Positions 1-5,995 of a DNA stretch of 5,995 bases are shown in pieces; the first letter of the stretch is position 1, and each line of letters begins with the position of its first letter. This DNA is from a bacterium (GTDB lineage Bacteria; Desulfobacterota; Deferrimicrobia; Deferrimicrobiales; Deferrimicrobiaceae). The notes beneath the pieces were generated by a model, which saw only the letters and a program-made list of their open reading frames with translations, was not told where the DNA came from and ran no database searches. Location of the stretch: assembly GCA_020056545.1 (NCBI GenBank), contig JAGVHM010000071.1, forward strand, positions 1 through 5,995. The letters run 5' to 3'. The position numbers and the translations under genes are program-made.

Positions 1-565
1 CGAAAGGCCGGGCGGCCGTCGACGGGAGAAAGGCGCCAACCCCTGAAACCCGGAACGAGCAGCGGGAGTACTCGCCGATCCGGCCGCCCCCGGCCTTCGC
101 AAGGGCCGTCATCACGGCGTCGGCGCGACCCGGAGGGACAAAGACCGCCAGCTTGCAGGCGTCCGAGGGCTCGCCTGGAATCAGTGGCCGGATTCCCCGG
201 AGGCCGAGCCGGCGGGCAACCACCCAGGAAACCCCGCGCGGGGCGACGTCGGCGTTCGTGTGGGCGGAGATCACCGCCACCCCCAGCCGCAGCAGGGAAT
301 ACGCCGCGGAGGAATCCCTGGAATCGGGACGAACGGACTTCACGGGAGAGAAGATAACCGGATGGTGGGTGAGCAGCAGGTCGGCGCGAATCCGCCTGCA
401 CAGCGCGATCGCCGCGGGAGTTGCGTCCAGCGCAACGAGAACGGTCCTTACCGGCGCCGCCGGGTCTCCCGCGAGAATCCCCACGTTATCCCAGTCGGCG
501 CGATGGACGAAGGGATAATGGTCATCGAGCGCGCCATATACATCACTGACGGTGACTTTGGGCAT
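1..565 (-). CDS. Nif3-like dinuclear metal-centre protein (YbgI/YqfO family), C-terminus cut off by window edge
   Basis: I translated this by hand: an ATG at 565-563 opens 188 uninterrupted codons that run off the left edge. Family hallmarks are present: DWDNVGILAGD (residues 24-34), VALDATP (44-50), the metal-site THHP (66-69, His67 and His68), SAHTNADVAP (100-109, with Asp106 as a likely ligand), LAVFVPPG (139-146) and GRIGEYSRCSFR (161-172). In the family, further His/Glu metal ligands lie near the C-terminus, which is outside the window. Homologues are annotated as GTP cyclohydrolase 1 type 2 homologues or Nif3-like proteins; the family forms toroidal hexamers with a two-metal site and its cellular role is poorly defined. 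M1 fits the usual distance to the DWDN motif. The start lies only 9 bases after the tRNA CCA and no Shine-Dalgarno is visible at normal spacing. The identity is secure; the substrate is unknown. Confidence 0.9.
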   Translation of the reverse strand, partial: MPKVTVSDVYGALDDHYPFVHRADWDNVGILAGDPAAPVRTVLVALDATPAAIALCRRIRADLLLTHHPVIFSPVKSVRPDSRDSSAAYSLLRLGVAVISAHTNADVAPRGVSWVVARRLGLRGIRPLIPGEPSDACKLAVFVPPGRADAVMTALAKAGGGRIGEYSRCSFRVSGVGAFLPSTAARPF

Positions 566-574
566 GTATTTGGT

Positions 575-651
575 TGGTGGGCCCACCTGGCCTCGAACCA
601 GGGACCGACCGGTTATGAGCCGGTGGCTCTGACCAACTGAGCTATGGGCCC
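575..651 (-). tRNA. tRNA with CAU anticodon, probably tRNA-Ile2 (lysidine-type); tRNA-Met is the alternative
   Basis: The minus strand folds as a full cloverleaf of 77 bases: a perfect 7-bp acceptor stem (GGGCCCA with TGGGCCC), D stem GCTC/GAGC, anticodon stem ACCGG/CCGGT around loop CTCATAA (anticodon CAT), a 5-base variable loop, and T stem CCTGG/CCAGG around TTCGAGG. Discriminator A is at 578 and an encoded CCA at 577-575. A CAU anticodon may belong to initiator Met, elongator Met or Ile2, whose C34 is converted to lysidine by TilS. The first acceptor pair is a normal G-C, which argues against initiator. The C4-G69 and C5-G68 pairs are features TilS recognises in tRNA-Ile2; E. coli elongator Met has other bases there. 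E. coli also carries ileX, a tRNA-Ile2 gene, near rpoD. A tRNA gene is near certain; the Ile2 assignment is about 65-70%. Confidence 0.95.
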
Positions 652-680
652 CCAAATTGCGCTTCCCAACCGCTCCTTTC

Positions 681-712
681 CCTATATTTCCGCCCGTCGA
701 CCCGGTTGTCAA
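681..712 (-). promoter_or_regulatory. Putative sigma-70 promoter for the tRNA and nif3 genes
   Basis: On the minus strand a perfect TTGACA (712-707) is followed by weak -10 candidates: AATATA at 688-683 (18-base spacer) or TATAGG at 686-681 (20-base spacer). Transcription would start roughly 20-30 bases before the tRNA 5' end at 651. The -35 box sits inside the near-palindrome GGTTGACAACC. The -35 is convincing; the -10 is poor, so this is only a candidate. Confidence 0.45.
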
Positions 713-746
713 CCCCGGCGCATCCCGTCTCATCGCGGCGCCGGAG
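713..746 (-). other. Stem-loop downstream of rpoD
   Basis: On the minus strand CTCCGGCGC (746-738) pairs with GCGCCGGGG (721-713), giving 9 bp including one G-U wobble, around a 16-base loop. It lies about 20 bases after the rpoD stop and directly abuts the TTGACA of the presumed tRNA promoter. Only two T residues follow, so it is not a standard intrinsic terminator. It could protect the rpoD mRNA 3' end or act as a weak terminator. Confidence 0.45.
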
Positions 747-765
747 CTTGTTCACCCGGGAAGCA

Positions 766-2556
766 CTACTCAAGGAAAGTCCGCAGCCGCTTGCTGCGGC
801 TTGGATGACGCAGTTTCCGAAGCGCCTTGGCCTCGATCTGCCGTATCCTCTCCCGGGTCACCTCGAAGTCCTGGCCGACCTCCTCGAGGGTGTGGTCCGA
901 CTTCTCGCCGATCCCGAACCGCATGCGCAACACCCGCTCCTCCCTCGGGGTGAGCGAACCCAGCACCTTGTTCACCTGCTCGGCCAGGTCGATGTTTATG
1001 ACGGACTCCACCGGGGAGGCCGTGTTCTTGTCCTCGATGAAATCGCCAAGATGGCTGTCCTCCTCCTCGCCGATCGGCGTTTCCAGCGAGATCGGCTCCT
1101 TGGCGATCTTCAAGACCTTGCGGACCTTCTCCAGCGGGATGTCCATCCGCTCCGCGATCTCCTCCGGGGTCGGCTCGCGTCCCAATTCCTGAACGAGGTA
1201 GCGGGACGTGCGTATCAGCTTGTTGATCGTCTCGATCATGTGCACGGGGATCCGGATCGTCCGGGCCTGGTCGGCGATCGCCCGGGTGATCGCCTGGCGG
1301 ATCCACCACGTGGCGTAGGTGGAGAACTTGTATCCCCGGCGGTACTCGAACTTGTCCACCGCCTTCATCAGGCCGATGTTTCCCTCCTGGATGAGGTCGA
1401 GGAACTGCAGGCCGCGGTTCGTGTACTTCTTGGCGATGGACACAACGAGCCGAAGGTTCGCCTCGACAAGCTCCCGCTTGGCCTCCCGGACCTTTCGCTC
1501 CCCCTCCTCGATCGCGCGCAGGGTCTGCTTGAGCTCCGAGGCGCCAAGGGCCGCCTCGCGCTCAATGCGCCTGATCTGGGACCTCGACTCGCGGATGATC
1601 CTCTCCATGTCGAGAAGTTTTTCCTTGCCGACGTGGAGCCGCATCGCGGCCTGCGCCAGTTTCGCCTTGCGACCCCGGATCTTCCGGATGAACTGCAGAA
1701 GGTCCCTTTCGCCCATCTTCGTCTTCGTGCAGCACCCCTTGATCCGCCCCTCCGCCTCCTCGATGCCGTCCGCGAATCCCCGGATCTTGCCGCTTATGAC
1801 CTCGATCTGCCTCTCCTTGAGGTGGATCTCCCGAATGAGGTCCGCCACGCGGCCTCCGAGCTCGGCCTCCCTTTTCCTCAAGGCCTTCTTCGCCTTCTCC
1901 GATAACCTCTTTTTCTTCAGGCGCTCCCCGCACTCGCGTACCGCCAGGCGGGTCTTCCTGATCCGCGCGATGATGTTCAAGACCTTGTCCCGCGCCTGCT
2001 GCTCGTCCTCCTCCGTGGAGTCCTCGTCCAGGTCCTTGATTATGTCCTGGATCTGGAGCTCGCCGATTTTTAGCTTCGCTCCGATGTCCGCAAGCTCGTC
2101 GAGCGCAATGCGGCAGTTCTTGACGGCGGACACGATGTCCCGTTCGCCGTCCTCGATTCGCTTGGCAAGGCTTACCTCTCCCTCCCGGTTCAGCAGCGGG
2201 ATGGATCCCATCTCCTTCAAGTAGAGGCGCACAGGGTCGTTTCCCTTGATCCCCCCGGCGTAGTCGACCTCCTCCTCTTCCTCGACAGCGGCTTCCCCTT
2301 CGACCGCCGCCTCTTCCTCCTCCGTTGCCTCTTCCTCGCCGATCAGGAGCTCCCTGCCGGCGACAGGGACCTTCTGGAAGACGTCGACGACCTCGATGGC
2401 GTTCTCCCCGAAGATCTCCATCACGTCGTCGATCTGGTCCCCCGTCAGGATGTCCGGTGGCAGGACGCTGTTCAGCTCGTCATATGTGACGTACCCCTGG
2501 GCGCGCCCCTTTTCGACAAGCCCGTCGATGCCGTCGAGATGTTTCCTCCTGGCCAT
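766..2556 (-). CDS. rpoD: RNA polymerase primary sigma factor RpoD (sigma-70)
   Basis: Housekeeping sigma factor of 596 residues that directs RNA polymerase to -35/-10 promoters. In order: region 1.1 (about residues 1-65), an acidic Glu-rich linker (about 73-97), region 1.2 starting at [11 protein letters not shown] (107-117), a long non-conserved region rich in Lys, Arg and Glu (about 134-360), region 2 from [12 protein letters not shown] through [10 protein letters not shown] (414-423), region 3 (about 440-510), and region 4 with the helix-turn-helix TLEEVGQ...[10 protein letters not shown] (556-575), ending [15 protein letters not shown]. The length is typical for primary sigma factors that carry the non-conserved region. 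I chose the ATG at 2556 because AGGAG lies 7 bases upstream; a GTG at 2571 would add five residues and overlap the dnaG stop. It begins 11 bases after dnaG, so the two are probably co-transcribed and translationally coupled. It ends with TAG. Confidence 0.98.
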   Translation of the reverse strand: MARRKHLDGIDGLVEKGRAQGYVTYDELNSVLPPDILTGDQIDDVMEIFGENAIEVVDVFQKVPVAGRELLIGEEEATEEEEAAVEGEAAVEEEEEVDYAGGIKGNDPVRLYLKEMGSIPLLNREGEVSLAKRIEDGERDIVSAVKNCRIALDELADIGAKLKIGELQIQDIIKDLDEDSTEEDEQQARDKVLNIIARIRKTRLAVRECGERLKKKRLSEKAKKALRKREAELGGRVADLIREIHLKERQIEVISGKIRGFADGIEEAEGRIKGCCTKTKMGERDLLQFIRKIRGRKAKLAQAAMRLHVGKEKLLDMERIIRESRSQIRRIEREAALGASELKQTLRAIEEGERKVREAKRELVEANLRLVVSIAKKYTNRGLQFLDLIQEGNIGLMKAVDKFEYRRGYKFSTYATWWIRQAITRAIADQARTIRIPVHMIETINKLIRTSRYLVQELGREPTPEEIAERMDIPLEKVRKVLKIAKEPISLETPIGEEEDSHLGDFIEDKNTASPVESVINIDLAEQVNKVLGSLTPREERVLRMRFGIGEKSDHTLEEVGQDFEVTRERIRQIEAKALRKLRHPSRSKRLRTFLE

Positions 2557-2567
2557 TCCGCCTCTCC

Positions 2568-4346
2568 TCACGCTCGTGTTCTGCGTTCCCGCTCCAGCCG
2601 TTCCTTCTCCATCTTGGCGGCCTTCTGCGCAGTGAACATTTCCTGTGCCAGCGGCTGGTCGCCCGCACCGGCCGCGGCACGGCTCGCTTCGCCTAGCCGG
2701 GCGATCTCCCGCTCCATCTTCCTGATTCTCAAACCCAGCACCACGTCCGGATAGATCCGGCGCGCGTCGCCTTCGGGCATCTCCGCGCGGATGATCTCCT
2801 CGGAAAGGCGTTTCCGGGCCTCCTCCGAGATCTCCCCGTCCAGCACCTCGTCAAGGGCCGGTTCGTCGCCCACGCCGGCACGCCTGGAAAAAAGAGCGAG
2901 GATCTCCCGGACCTCGTCTCCCTCGACGAACTCCGCGACGCCGTCCCGGGCAACGTCCCGGATGAGCGTGGGGTCCTTCGAAAGCAGGCACAGCAGCAGC
3001 CCTTCCTCCGGCCTTCCGCCAAGGGGCCGGCGGGGAATCCCGGGCGCCGTAGCGTCGGCCGGGGCCCCTTTTCCCCTGATCTGATCGAGCACCGTCTCCA
3101 CCGGCAGGCCCGCCGCTTTCGCCACCCGCTGGGCGTAGAGCCGCTGCTCGGCGGGCTCGCCGATCCAGGGGAGATATTTCCCCATGAGCTTCACGTATGC
3201 AAGCTGCCCGGCGATCTGGGAGAGATCGTATTTCCGGGCCGCCGCCCGCTCGATGTACTCCATCAGGGGCATCGACCGGGAGATCTTCTCCGAAAGCTCC
3301 GCGGACGTGGTCTCTTTCGCCCAGTCGTCGGGGTCCATCCCCTTCGGGGGAAAAAGCACCAGGGGGCTGACGCCTGCCGTGTACAGCGGTCCTCCCGCCC
3401 TCACGGCGGACCGTTTGCCGGCCACATCGCCGTCAAAGATTAGGATGACCGTATCCGAAAGTCGCTTCAGCGTCCGGGAGTGGCCCTCGGTAAGCGACGT
3501 CCCGCAGGTGGCCACGACGTTGCGCACCCCCTTCTGCCACAATCCGATCAGGTCCATGTATCCCTCGACCACCAGCACCTTCTTTTCGTTCCGGATCGCG
3601 GGCAGGGCCTGGAACAGGCCGTACAGCAGGGAGCTCTTCCGGTAGAGCTCCGAATCGGGGGAGTTCAGGTACTTCGGGTCGGAGTCGTCGAGCGCCCTTG
3701 CTCCGAACCCGCAAATCCGTCCCCTGGCATCGGATACGGGGTAGGTCAGCCGCCCTCTGAACCGCTCCCTGTATCCCCCGCCTTCCTGCTGGTAGAGCAG
3801 CCCCGCCTGTGCAGCCCGGGCGGGATCGATCCCTTCCCGCTCCAGGACGGCAAGCAGTTCCTTCCCCTGGCCCCCGTAACCCAGGTAGAACTCCTGCGCC
3901 GCCTCCGGCGTGACCCCGCGGCGCGCAAGGAATTCCCTGGCCTGTTTCCCCGATGGGGAAGATCGGAGAAACTCACGGTATTTTTCGGCCGCCAGCCGGA
4001 GGATCCCGTAAAGGTCTTCCCCGGGCCTGCGAGGCGTTATCCCCTTCTCGTACTGGACGGTTACACCGTACCGCTCGCCGAGATCTTCGACCGCTTCCCC
4101 GAAGGAAAGGTTTCGCGCCTTCATCAGGAAGTGGAAGACCGAGCCGCCCTCTCCGCATCCGAAGCATTTGAACGCCTGCCGCGCCGGGTGCACGAAGAAA
4201 GAGGGCGTCTTCTCGCGGTGGAACGGGCAAAGGCCCCGGAAGCCGGAGCCTGCACGCGAAAGGGGAACGGTTTCGGACACCACCGCCACTATGTCCGCCT
4301 TTTCCCTTATTTCGCGGATGGTGCTTTCGGAGATTCGGCCTCCCAC
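2568..4346 (-). CDS. dnaG: DNA primase DnaG
   Basis: Synthesises RNA primers at the replication fork; 592 residues, normal for a bacterial primase. The N-terminal CHC2 zinc finger has ligands Cys40, His43, Cys61 and Cys64 (CPFH...CFGC). The RNA-polymerase basic motif region follows (about 194-217, [11 protein letters not shown] onward). The TOPRIM core carries the catalytic acid in VVEGYMD (Glu261, Asp265), the DGD motif (Asp305, Asp307) and GMDPDDW (336-342). The C-terminal part (about 445-592) corresponds to the helicase-binding domain, is less conserved and ends in a charged helix. The start is GTG at 4346, because the product opens MGGRISEST, matching the GRI start of known primases; GAGG lies 10 bases upstream, a rather weak initiation site. 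An intrinsic terminator lies in the 88-base gap before it, so dnaG probably depends on read-through from the rpsU promoter. The TGA stop is 11 bases before the rpoD ATG. Confidence 0.98.
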   Translation of the reverse strand: MGGRISESTIREIREKADIVAVVSETVPLSRAGSGFRGLCPFHREKTPSFFVHPARQAFKCFGCGEGGSVFHFLMKARNLSFGEAVEDLGERYGVTVQYEKGITPRRPGEDLYGILRLAAEKYREFLRSSPSGKQAREFLARRGVTPEAAQEFYLGYGGQGKELLAVLEREGIDPARAAQAGLLYQQEGGGYRERFRGRLTYPVSDARGRICGFGARALDDSDPKYLNSPDSELYRKSSLLYGLFQALPAIRNEKKVLVVEGYMDLIGLWQKGVRNVVATCGTSLTEGHSRTLKRLSDTVILIFDGDVAGKRSAVRAGGPLYTAGVSPLVLFPPKGMDPDDWAKETTSAELSEKISRSMPLMEYIERAAARKYDLSQIAGQLAYVKLMGKYLPWIGEPAEQRLYAQRVAKAAGLPVETVLDQIRGKGAPADATAPGIPRRPLGGRPEEGLLLCLLSKDPTLIRDVARDGVAEFVEGDEVREILALFSRRAGVGDEPALDEVLDGEISEEARKRLSEEIIRAEMPEGDARRIYPDVVLGLRIRKMEREIARLGEASRAAAGAGDQPLAQEMFTAQKAAKMEKERLERERRTRA

Positions 4347-4379
4347 GTTATCGCGGCCTCGGATCCTTGTAGGTGAAAC

Positions 4380-4411
4380 AAAAAAAGCCCCGGGCGACTG
4401 TGTCGCCCGGG
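4380..4411 (-). terminator. Intrinsic (Rho-independent) terminator between yqeY and dnaG
   Basis: On the minus strand a perfect 10-bp stem, CCCGGGCGAC (4411-4402) with GTCGCCCGGG (4398-4389), closes a 3-base loop (ACA). It is followed by GC and seven T residues (4386-4380). This is a textbook intrinsic terminator in the gene direction. It lies 23 bases after the yqeY stop and 33 bases before the dnaG start. The E. coli rpsU-dnaG-rpoD operon is known to have a comparable terminator just before dnaG that lowers downstream expression; a similar role here is inference. Confidence 0.9.
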
Positions 4412-4434
4412 ACGCGTTTCCCGTTGTATCCGCG

Positions 4435-4881
4435 TCAGCCGGACAGCAGGCGTCGTACTATCTCGTTCACCTGCTTCCCGTCCGCGCGGCCCGCCACCTT
4501 CGGCATCAACTCCTTCATGACACGTCCCATATCGGTCGGCGCCTTTGCGCCGGCGGCCGCTATCGCCTCGCGCACGAGTGCTTCGATCTCGTCCCCGGAA
4601 AGTCCCTTCGGGAGGTAGGCCGAAAGGATGACGATCTCGGCCTTCTCCCGGTCCGCGAGTTCAGGCCGGTTCCCCTTCAGGAACAGCTCTATGGACTCGT
4701 GGCGCCGCTTGACCATGGACCCGAGGGCCTTCAGGATCGCGTCTTCGGGAAGCTCCCCCCTCGCCTCGATCTCCTTGTTCTTGATCTCCGCGATGGCCAT
4801 CCGCAAAGCAGAAAGGGCCAAGGAATTCCTTTCCTTGGCCGCTTTCTGCATGTCCTTGCGCAACTGTTCCTTAAGTCCCAT
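4435..4881 (-). CDS. GatB/YqeY domain-containing protein
   Basis: A 148-residue protein of the YqeY family, whose usual length is close to 150. Recognisable stretches are the N-terminal LKEQLRKDMQKAAKERN with ALSALRMAIAEIKNKEIE (about residues 3-40), then LSAYLPKGLSGDEIEALV (about 86-103), the TDMGRVMKELMPKVAGRADGK segment (about 116-136), and a C-terminal VNEIVRRLL. The family resembles the tRNA-binding tail domain of GatB, the amidotransferase subunit that makes Gln-tRNA or Asn-tRNA, but stand-alone YqeY has no firmly established function. It is often found beside rpsU. Its ATG lies 3 bases after the rpsU stop with only a weak GGTGA ahead of it, so translational coupling to rpsU is likely. 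A strong terminator follows the gene. Confidence 0.93.
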   Translation of the reverse strand: MGLKEQLRKDMQKAAKERNSLALSALRMAIAEIKNKEIEARGELPEDAILKALGSMVKRRHESIELFLKGNRPELADREKAEIVILSAYLPKGLSGDEIEALVREAIAAAGAKAPTDMGRVMKELMPKVAGRADGKQVNEIVRRLLSG

Positions 4882-4884
4882 CCG

Positions 4885-5082
4885 TCACCGGCTCATCTTC
4901 TTCATTTTCTTGAGCGCGCGCTTCCTTGCCGCGAGCGCTTTCTTCTTCTTCTTGACGCTTGGCTTTTCGTAATGCTCACGCTTGCGGATCTCCGAAAGGA
5001 TTCCCGCTTTTTCGCATTGCTTCTTGAATCGTTTCAGTACGCTCTCGAAGGGCTCCTCTTCCTTTACACGGACGCCCGGCAT
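4885..5082 (-). CDS. rpsU: 30S ribosomal protein bS21
   Basis: A 65-residue, strongly basic protein typical of bS21. It opens [20 protein letters not shown], continues [22 protein letters not shown], and ends in a Lys/Arg-rich tail (about residues 44-65) expected to contact rRNA. S21 sits on the 30S platform near the 16S 3' end and helps translation initiation. It is the first gene of the macromolecular-synthesis operon. A strong promoter lies upstream, the leader is predicted at about 41 bases, and the ribosome binding site is unusually good. The start is ATG at 5082; no other start fits. Confidence 0.97.
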   Translation of the reverse strand: MPGVRVKEEEPFESVLKRFKKQCEKAGILSEIRKREHYEKPSVKKKKKALAARKRALKKMKKMSR

Positions 5083-5087
5083 AGAGT

Positions 5088-5096
5088 GATCACCCC
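5088..5096 (-). promoter_or_regulatory. Extended Shine-Dalgarno of rpsU
   Basis: On the minus strand GGGGTGATC precedes the rpsU ATG, with GGTGA ending 7 bases before it. GGTGATC is seven contiguous bases complementary to the usual 16S 3' tail (GAUCACCUCC), longer than the other ribosome binding sites in this window. The SD core lies in the 8-base palindrome GTGATCAC. Confidence 0.75.
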
Positions 5097-5129
5097 TTCC
5101 CCTGCCAGCGAAATGCCGAAAATTTCAAT

Positions 5130-5157
5130 ATTATATATCGATTTTCAGGCAAGTCAA
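5130..5157 (-). promoter_or_regulatory. Sigma-70 promoter of the rpsU-yqeY-dnaG-rpoD operon
   Basis: On the minus strand TTGACT (5157-5152), a 16-base spacer and a perfect TATAAT (5135-5130) sit in the only clearly AT-rich patch of the window. Transcription should start near 5123-5126, giving a leader of about 41-44 bases before the rpsU ATG. The box lies downstream of the HIT gene stop, so the his/HIT unit and the rpsU operon can be transcribed separately, although I see no clear terminator between them. Confidence 0.85.
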
Positions 5158-5176
5158 GAAACCGTTCGGTGAACCG

Positions 5177-5524
5177 TCAACCGATCCGTTCCTGGAGCTG
5201 CTTCCCTCCGATGAGGTGGAGGTGCAGGTGGGGAATCACCTGGCAGCCGTCCGCCCCGTTGTTGATCACCACCCGGTAGCCCGACTCCGCTATGCCTTTC
5301 TCGTTTGCGATCTTCGCGGAAAGCCGAAGCATCTTGCCGAGGATGCCGACGTCGTTCTTCCCCGCGTCGTTAAGGTTGACCATGTGCTCCTTCGGGATGA
5401 TCAGCACGTGGACCGGGGCCGCCGGCTGGATGTCCGGTACGGCGAGCAGGTCGTGGTCCTCGTAGATCGGCTGTGAAGGCACTTCCTTCCGCACGATCCT
5501 GCAGAACATGCACTCGTCGGCCAT
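5177..5524 (-). CDS. HIT-family (HinT-like) nucleotide-binding protein
   Basis: A 115-residue histidine-triad protein; HinT-type members hydrolyse purine nucleoside phosphoramidates such as AMP-lysine. The triad HLHLHL (His99, His101, His103) follows the GADGCQVIP loop and precedes IGGKQ, in the usual family order. The N-terminal C5-x-x-C8 in CMFCRI resembles the zinc-binding pair of some HIT proteins. APVHVLIIPKEH (36-47) is the conserved core strand. I chose the ATG at 5524 because GGAGGG lies 8 bases upstream; the ATG at 5530, which overlaps the hisI stop, is only 2 bases from that site. It lies directly after hisI and probably forms one transcript with hisF and hisI. The biological substrate cannot be told from sequence. 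Confidence 0.94.
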   Translation of the reverse strand: MADECMFCRIVRKEVPSQPIYEDHDLLAVPDIQPAAPVHVLIIPKEHMVNLNDAGKNDVGILGKMLRLSAKIANEKGIAESGYRVVINNGADGCQVIPHLHLHLIGGKQLQERIG

Positions 5525-5526
5525 CG

Positions 5527-5874
5527 TCATTTCCCTCCGCGCCGCCAGGCGCTCCGATAGAAGCAGGTCCGCTCCCCCGTGTGGCATGCCGGCCCCTCCT
5601 GCCGCACCCGGTACAGGAGCGTGTCCACGTCGCAATCGTACCGCACTTCATCCACTTCCTGGAAGTGTCCTGAAGTCTCGCCCTTGACCCACAGGGCATT
5701 TCTCGAACGGCTCCAGTAGCTTGCGCGCCCCGTCCCGAAGGTGCTCCGGATCGCGGCGTCGTTCGCCCACGCCACCATGAGCACGGTTCCGTCGGAGACG
5801 TCCTGCGTCACGACCGGCACCAGGCCACGGTCGTCGAATTTCACCAACGCGATAAGCTCGTCCGCGGTCATCAT
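5527..5874 (-). CDS. hisI: Phosphoribosyl-AMP cyclohydrolase HisI (monofunctional)
   Basis: Third step of histidine biosynthesis: opens the adenine ring of phosphoribosyl-AMP. The 115-residue protein has the family signatures [10 protein letters not shown] (about residues 30-39), [20 protein letters not shown] (53-72), the metal-binding DCDVD (Asp80, Cys81, Asp82, Asp84) and [13 protein letters not shown] (94-106) with zinc-ligand candidates Cys97 and Cys104. It has no HisE (pyrophosphohydrolase) domain, so that activity must be encoded elsewhere. The start codon at 5874 overlaps the hisF stop (ATGA). A second ATG at 5871 is equally possible and better spaced from GGAG. The stop at 5527 is 2 bases before the preferred HIT start. 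Confidence 0.97.
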   Translation of the reverse strand: MMTADELIALVKFDDRGLVPVVTQDVSDGTVLMVAWANDAAIRSTFGTGRASYWSRSRNALWVKGETSGHFQEVDEVRYDCDVDTLLYRVRQEGPACHTGERTCFYRSAWRRGGK

Positions 5875-5982
5875 CCTTCTCCGGTCCCGGATCGCGGGGC
5901 CATGTGTATCGTCCCACGGGCGCTCGTGCGCACCGGCACCCCCATTCGCCGCAGGTACTCCCTCGCCTCGCCCACCGTGTAC
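5871..5982 (-). CDS. hisF: Imidazole glycerol phosphate synthase subunit HisF, C-terminal fragment
   Basis: Thirty-six codons and a TGA (5873-5871) remain, reading [18 protein letters not shown] and then about 18 further residues. YT(V/I)xEAKEYLxxxGIPVR is the usual C-terminus of HisF, the cyclase half of imidazole glycerol phosphate synthase in histidine and purine-precursor (AICAR) metabolism. The tail [18 protein letters not shown] continues past where many HisF proteins end. The gene is not biologically broken: upstream of 5982 native sequence is replaced by adapter. The base at 5982 reads G in the gene, consistent with a Glu codon (GAG), as in the common GEY of the family. It overlaps hisI by 3-4 bases. 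Confidence 0.85.
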
Positions 5983-5995
5983 AGATCGGAAGAGC
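5983..5995. other. Illumina TruSeq adapter remnant at the contig end (artefact)
   Basis: The last 13 bases, AGATCGGAAGAGC, are identical to the universal start of Illumina TruSeq-type adapters. In the hisF frame they would encode Ser-Ser-Asp-Leu before Tyr, where HisF normally has a Phe-His-Phe-Gly-type sequence, so the protein signal breaks exactly at the adapter boundary. Confidence 0.93.

Noticed and set aside
584..586. GTG inside the tRNA acceptor stem as the main nif3 start
   Set aside because: It is in frame and has GAGG upstream, but both lie in tRNA sequence fixed by structure, and the ATG at 565 already fits family length. Kept only as a possibility in the findings.
153..640. Plus-strand open frames over the nif3 and tRNA region
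   Set aside because: The minus strand encodes a clear Nif3-family protein and a complete tRNA here; the plus frames are low-complexity mirrors and one runs across the tRNA.
713..746. rpoD stem-loop as a true intrinsic terminator
   Set aside because: Only two T residues follow and the loop is 16 bases, so it does not meet the usual pattern.
706..1905. A 399-codon open frame on the plus strand opposite rpoD
   Set aside because: It lies fully antisense to rpoD, whose identity is certain. Its Leu/Asp/Arg-rich product looks like a GC-rich mirror frame and I recognise no family motif.
2557..2571. GTG at 2571 as the rpoD start, overlapping the dnaG stop
   Set aside because: The ATG at 2556 has a well-spaced AGGAG and gives the usual MARRK-type start; the extra five residues are not expected.
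3480..5172. Long plus-strand open frames opposite dnaG, yqeY and rpsU (3480-4376 and 4168-5172)
   Set aside because: They are antisense to well-identified genes, cross gene boundaries and the terminator, and show no recognisable domain.
5158..5182. Three CGGTT repeats near the end of the HIT gene as a terminator or operator
   Set aside because: The repeats are 5 bases long, one lies in coding sequence, the possible stem is only 4 bp, and no T tract follows.
5525..5635. Start at 5635 for the HIT gene, adding 37 residues
   Set aside because: The extra segment lies within hisI in another frame and has no family similarity; HIT proteins normally start just before the CxxC region.
1..5995. Search for a novel accessory system, CRISPR array, insertion sequence or phage genes
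   Set aside because: All but short intergenic gaps is covered by conserved housekeeping genes on one strand; no direct-repeat array, transposase or unknown gene is present.

Overview
This window is a stretch of bacterial core genome in which every gene reads on the minus strand. It contains the macromolecular-synthesis operon: ribosomal protein bS21 (rpsU), a GatB/YqeY-domain protein, primase (dnaG) and the primary sigma factor (rpoD). The DNA is GC-rich, judged by eye at 60% or more. The order hisF-hisI-HIT / rpsU-yqeY-dnaG-rpoD / tRNA(CAU) / Nif3-like, together with the sequence style of RpoD and DnaG, suggests a relative of the former Deltaproteobacteria (Desulfuromonadales-like lineages). 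That placement is inference and cannot be settled here.

Layout in transcription order, from the right edge to the left. (1) At the right edge is the last part of hisF, cut off by 13 bases that match the start of the Illumina TruSeq adapter, so the contig end is artificial. (2) hisF, hisI and a HIT-family protein form a tightly coupled unit: hisF and hisI overlap by 4 bases, and the HIT start lies 2 bases past the hisI stop. (3) A 94-base AT-rich gap carries a strong sigma-70-type promoter and a long Shine-Dalgarno sequence for rpsU. (4) rpsU and yqeY are 3 bases apart. A clear intrinsic terminator follows yqeY, just upstream of dnaG; dnaG and rpoD are coupled with an 11-base gap. (5) The 114 bases after rpoD hold a 9-bp hairpin and a perfect TTGACA -35 box, probably the tRNA promoter. 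(6) A 77-base tRNA with anticodon CAU and encoded CCA follows; acceptor-stem features favour tRNA-Ile2 over elongator tRNA-Met. (7) Nine bases after its CCA begins a Nif3-like dinuclear-metal protein that runs off the left edge.

Functionally, one transcription unit supplies translation initiation (S21), replication priming (DnaG) and transcription initiation (RpoD). The internal terminator probably sets high S21/YqeY output against lower DnaG/RpoD output, as known for the E. coli rpsU-dnaG-rpoD operon. I see no mobile element, CRISPR array or unknown accessory system. The points worth a second look are the adapter remnant, the internal terminator, the tRNA/nif3 junction and the tRNA identity.
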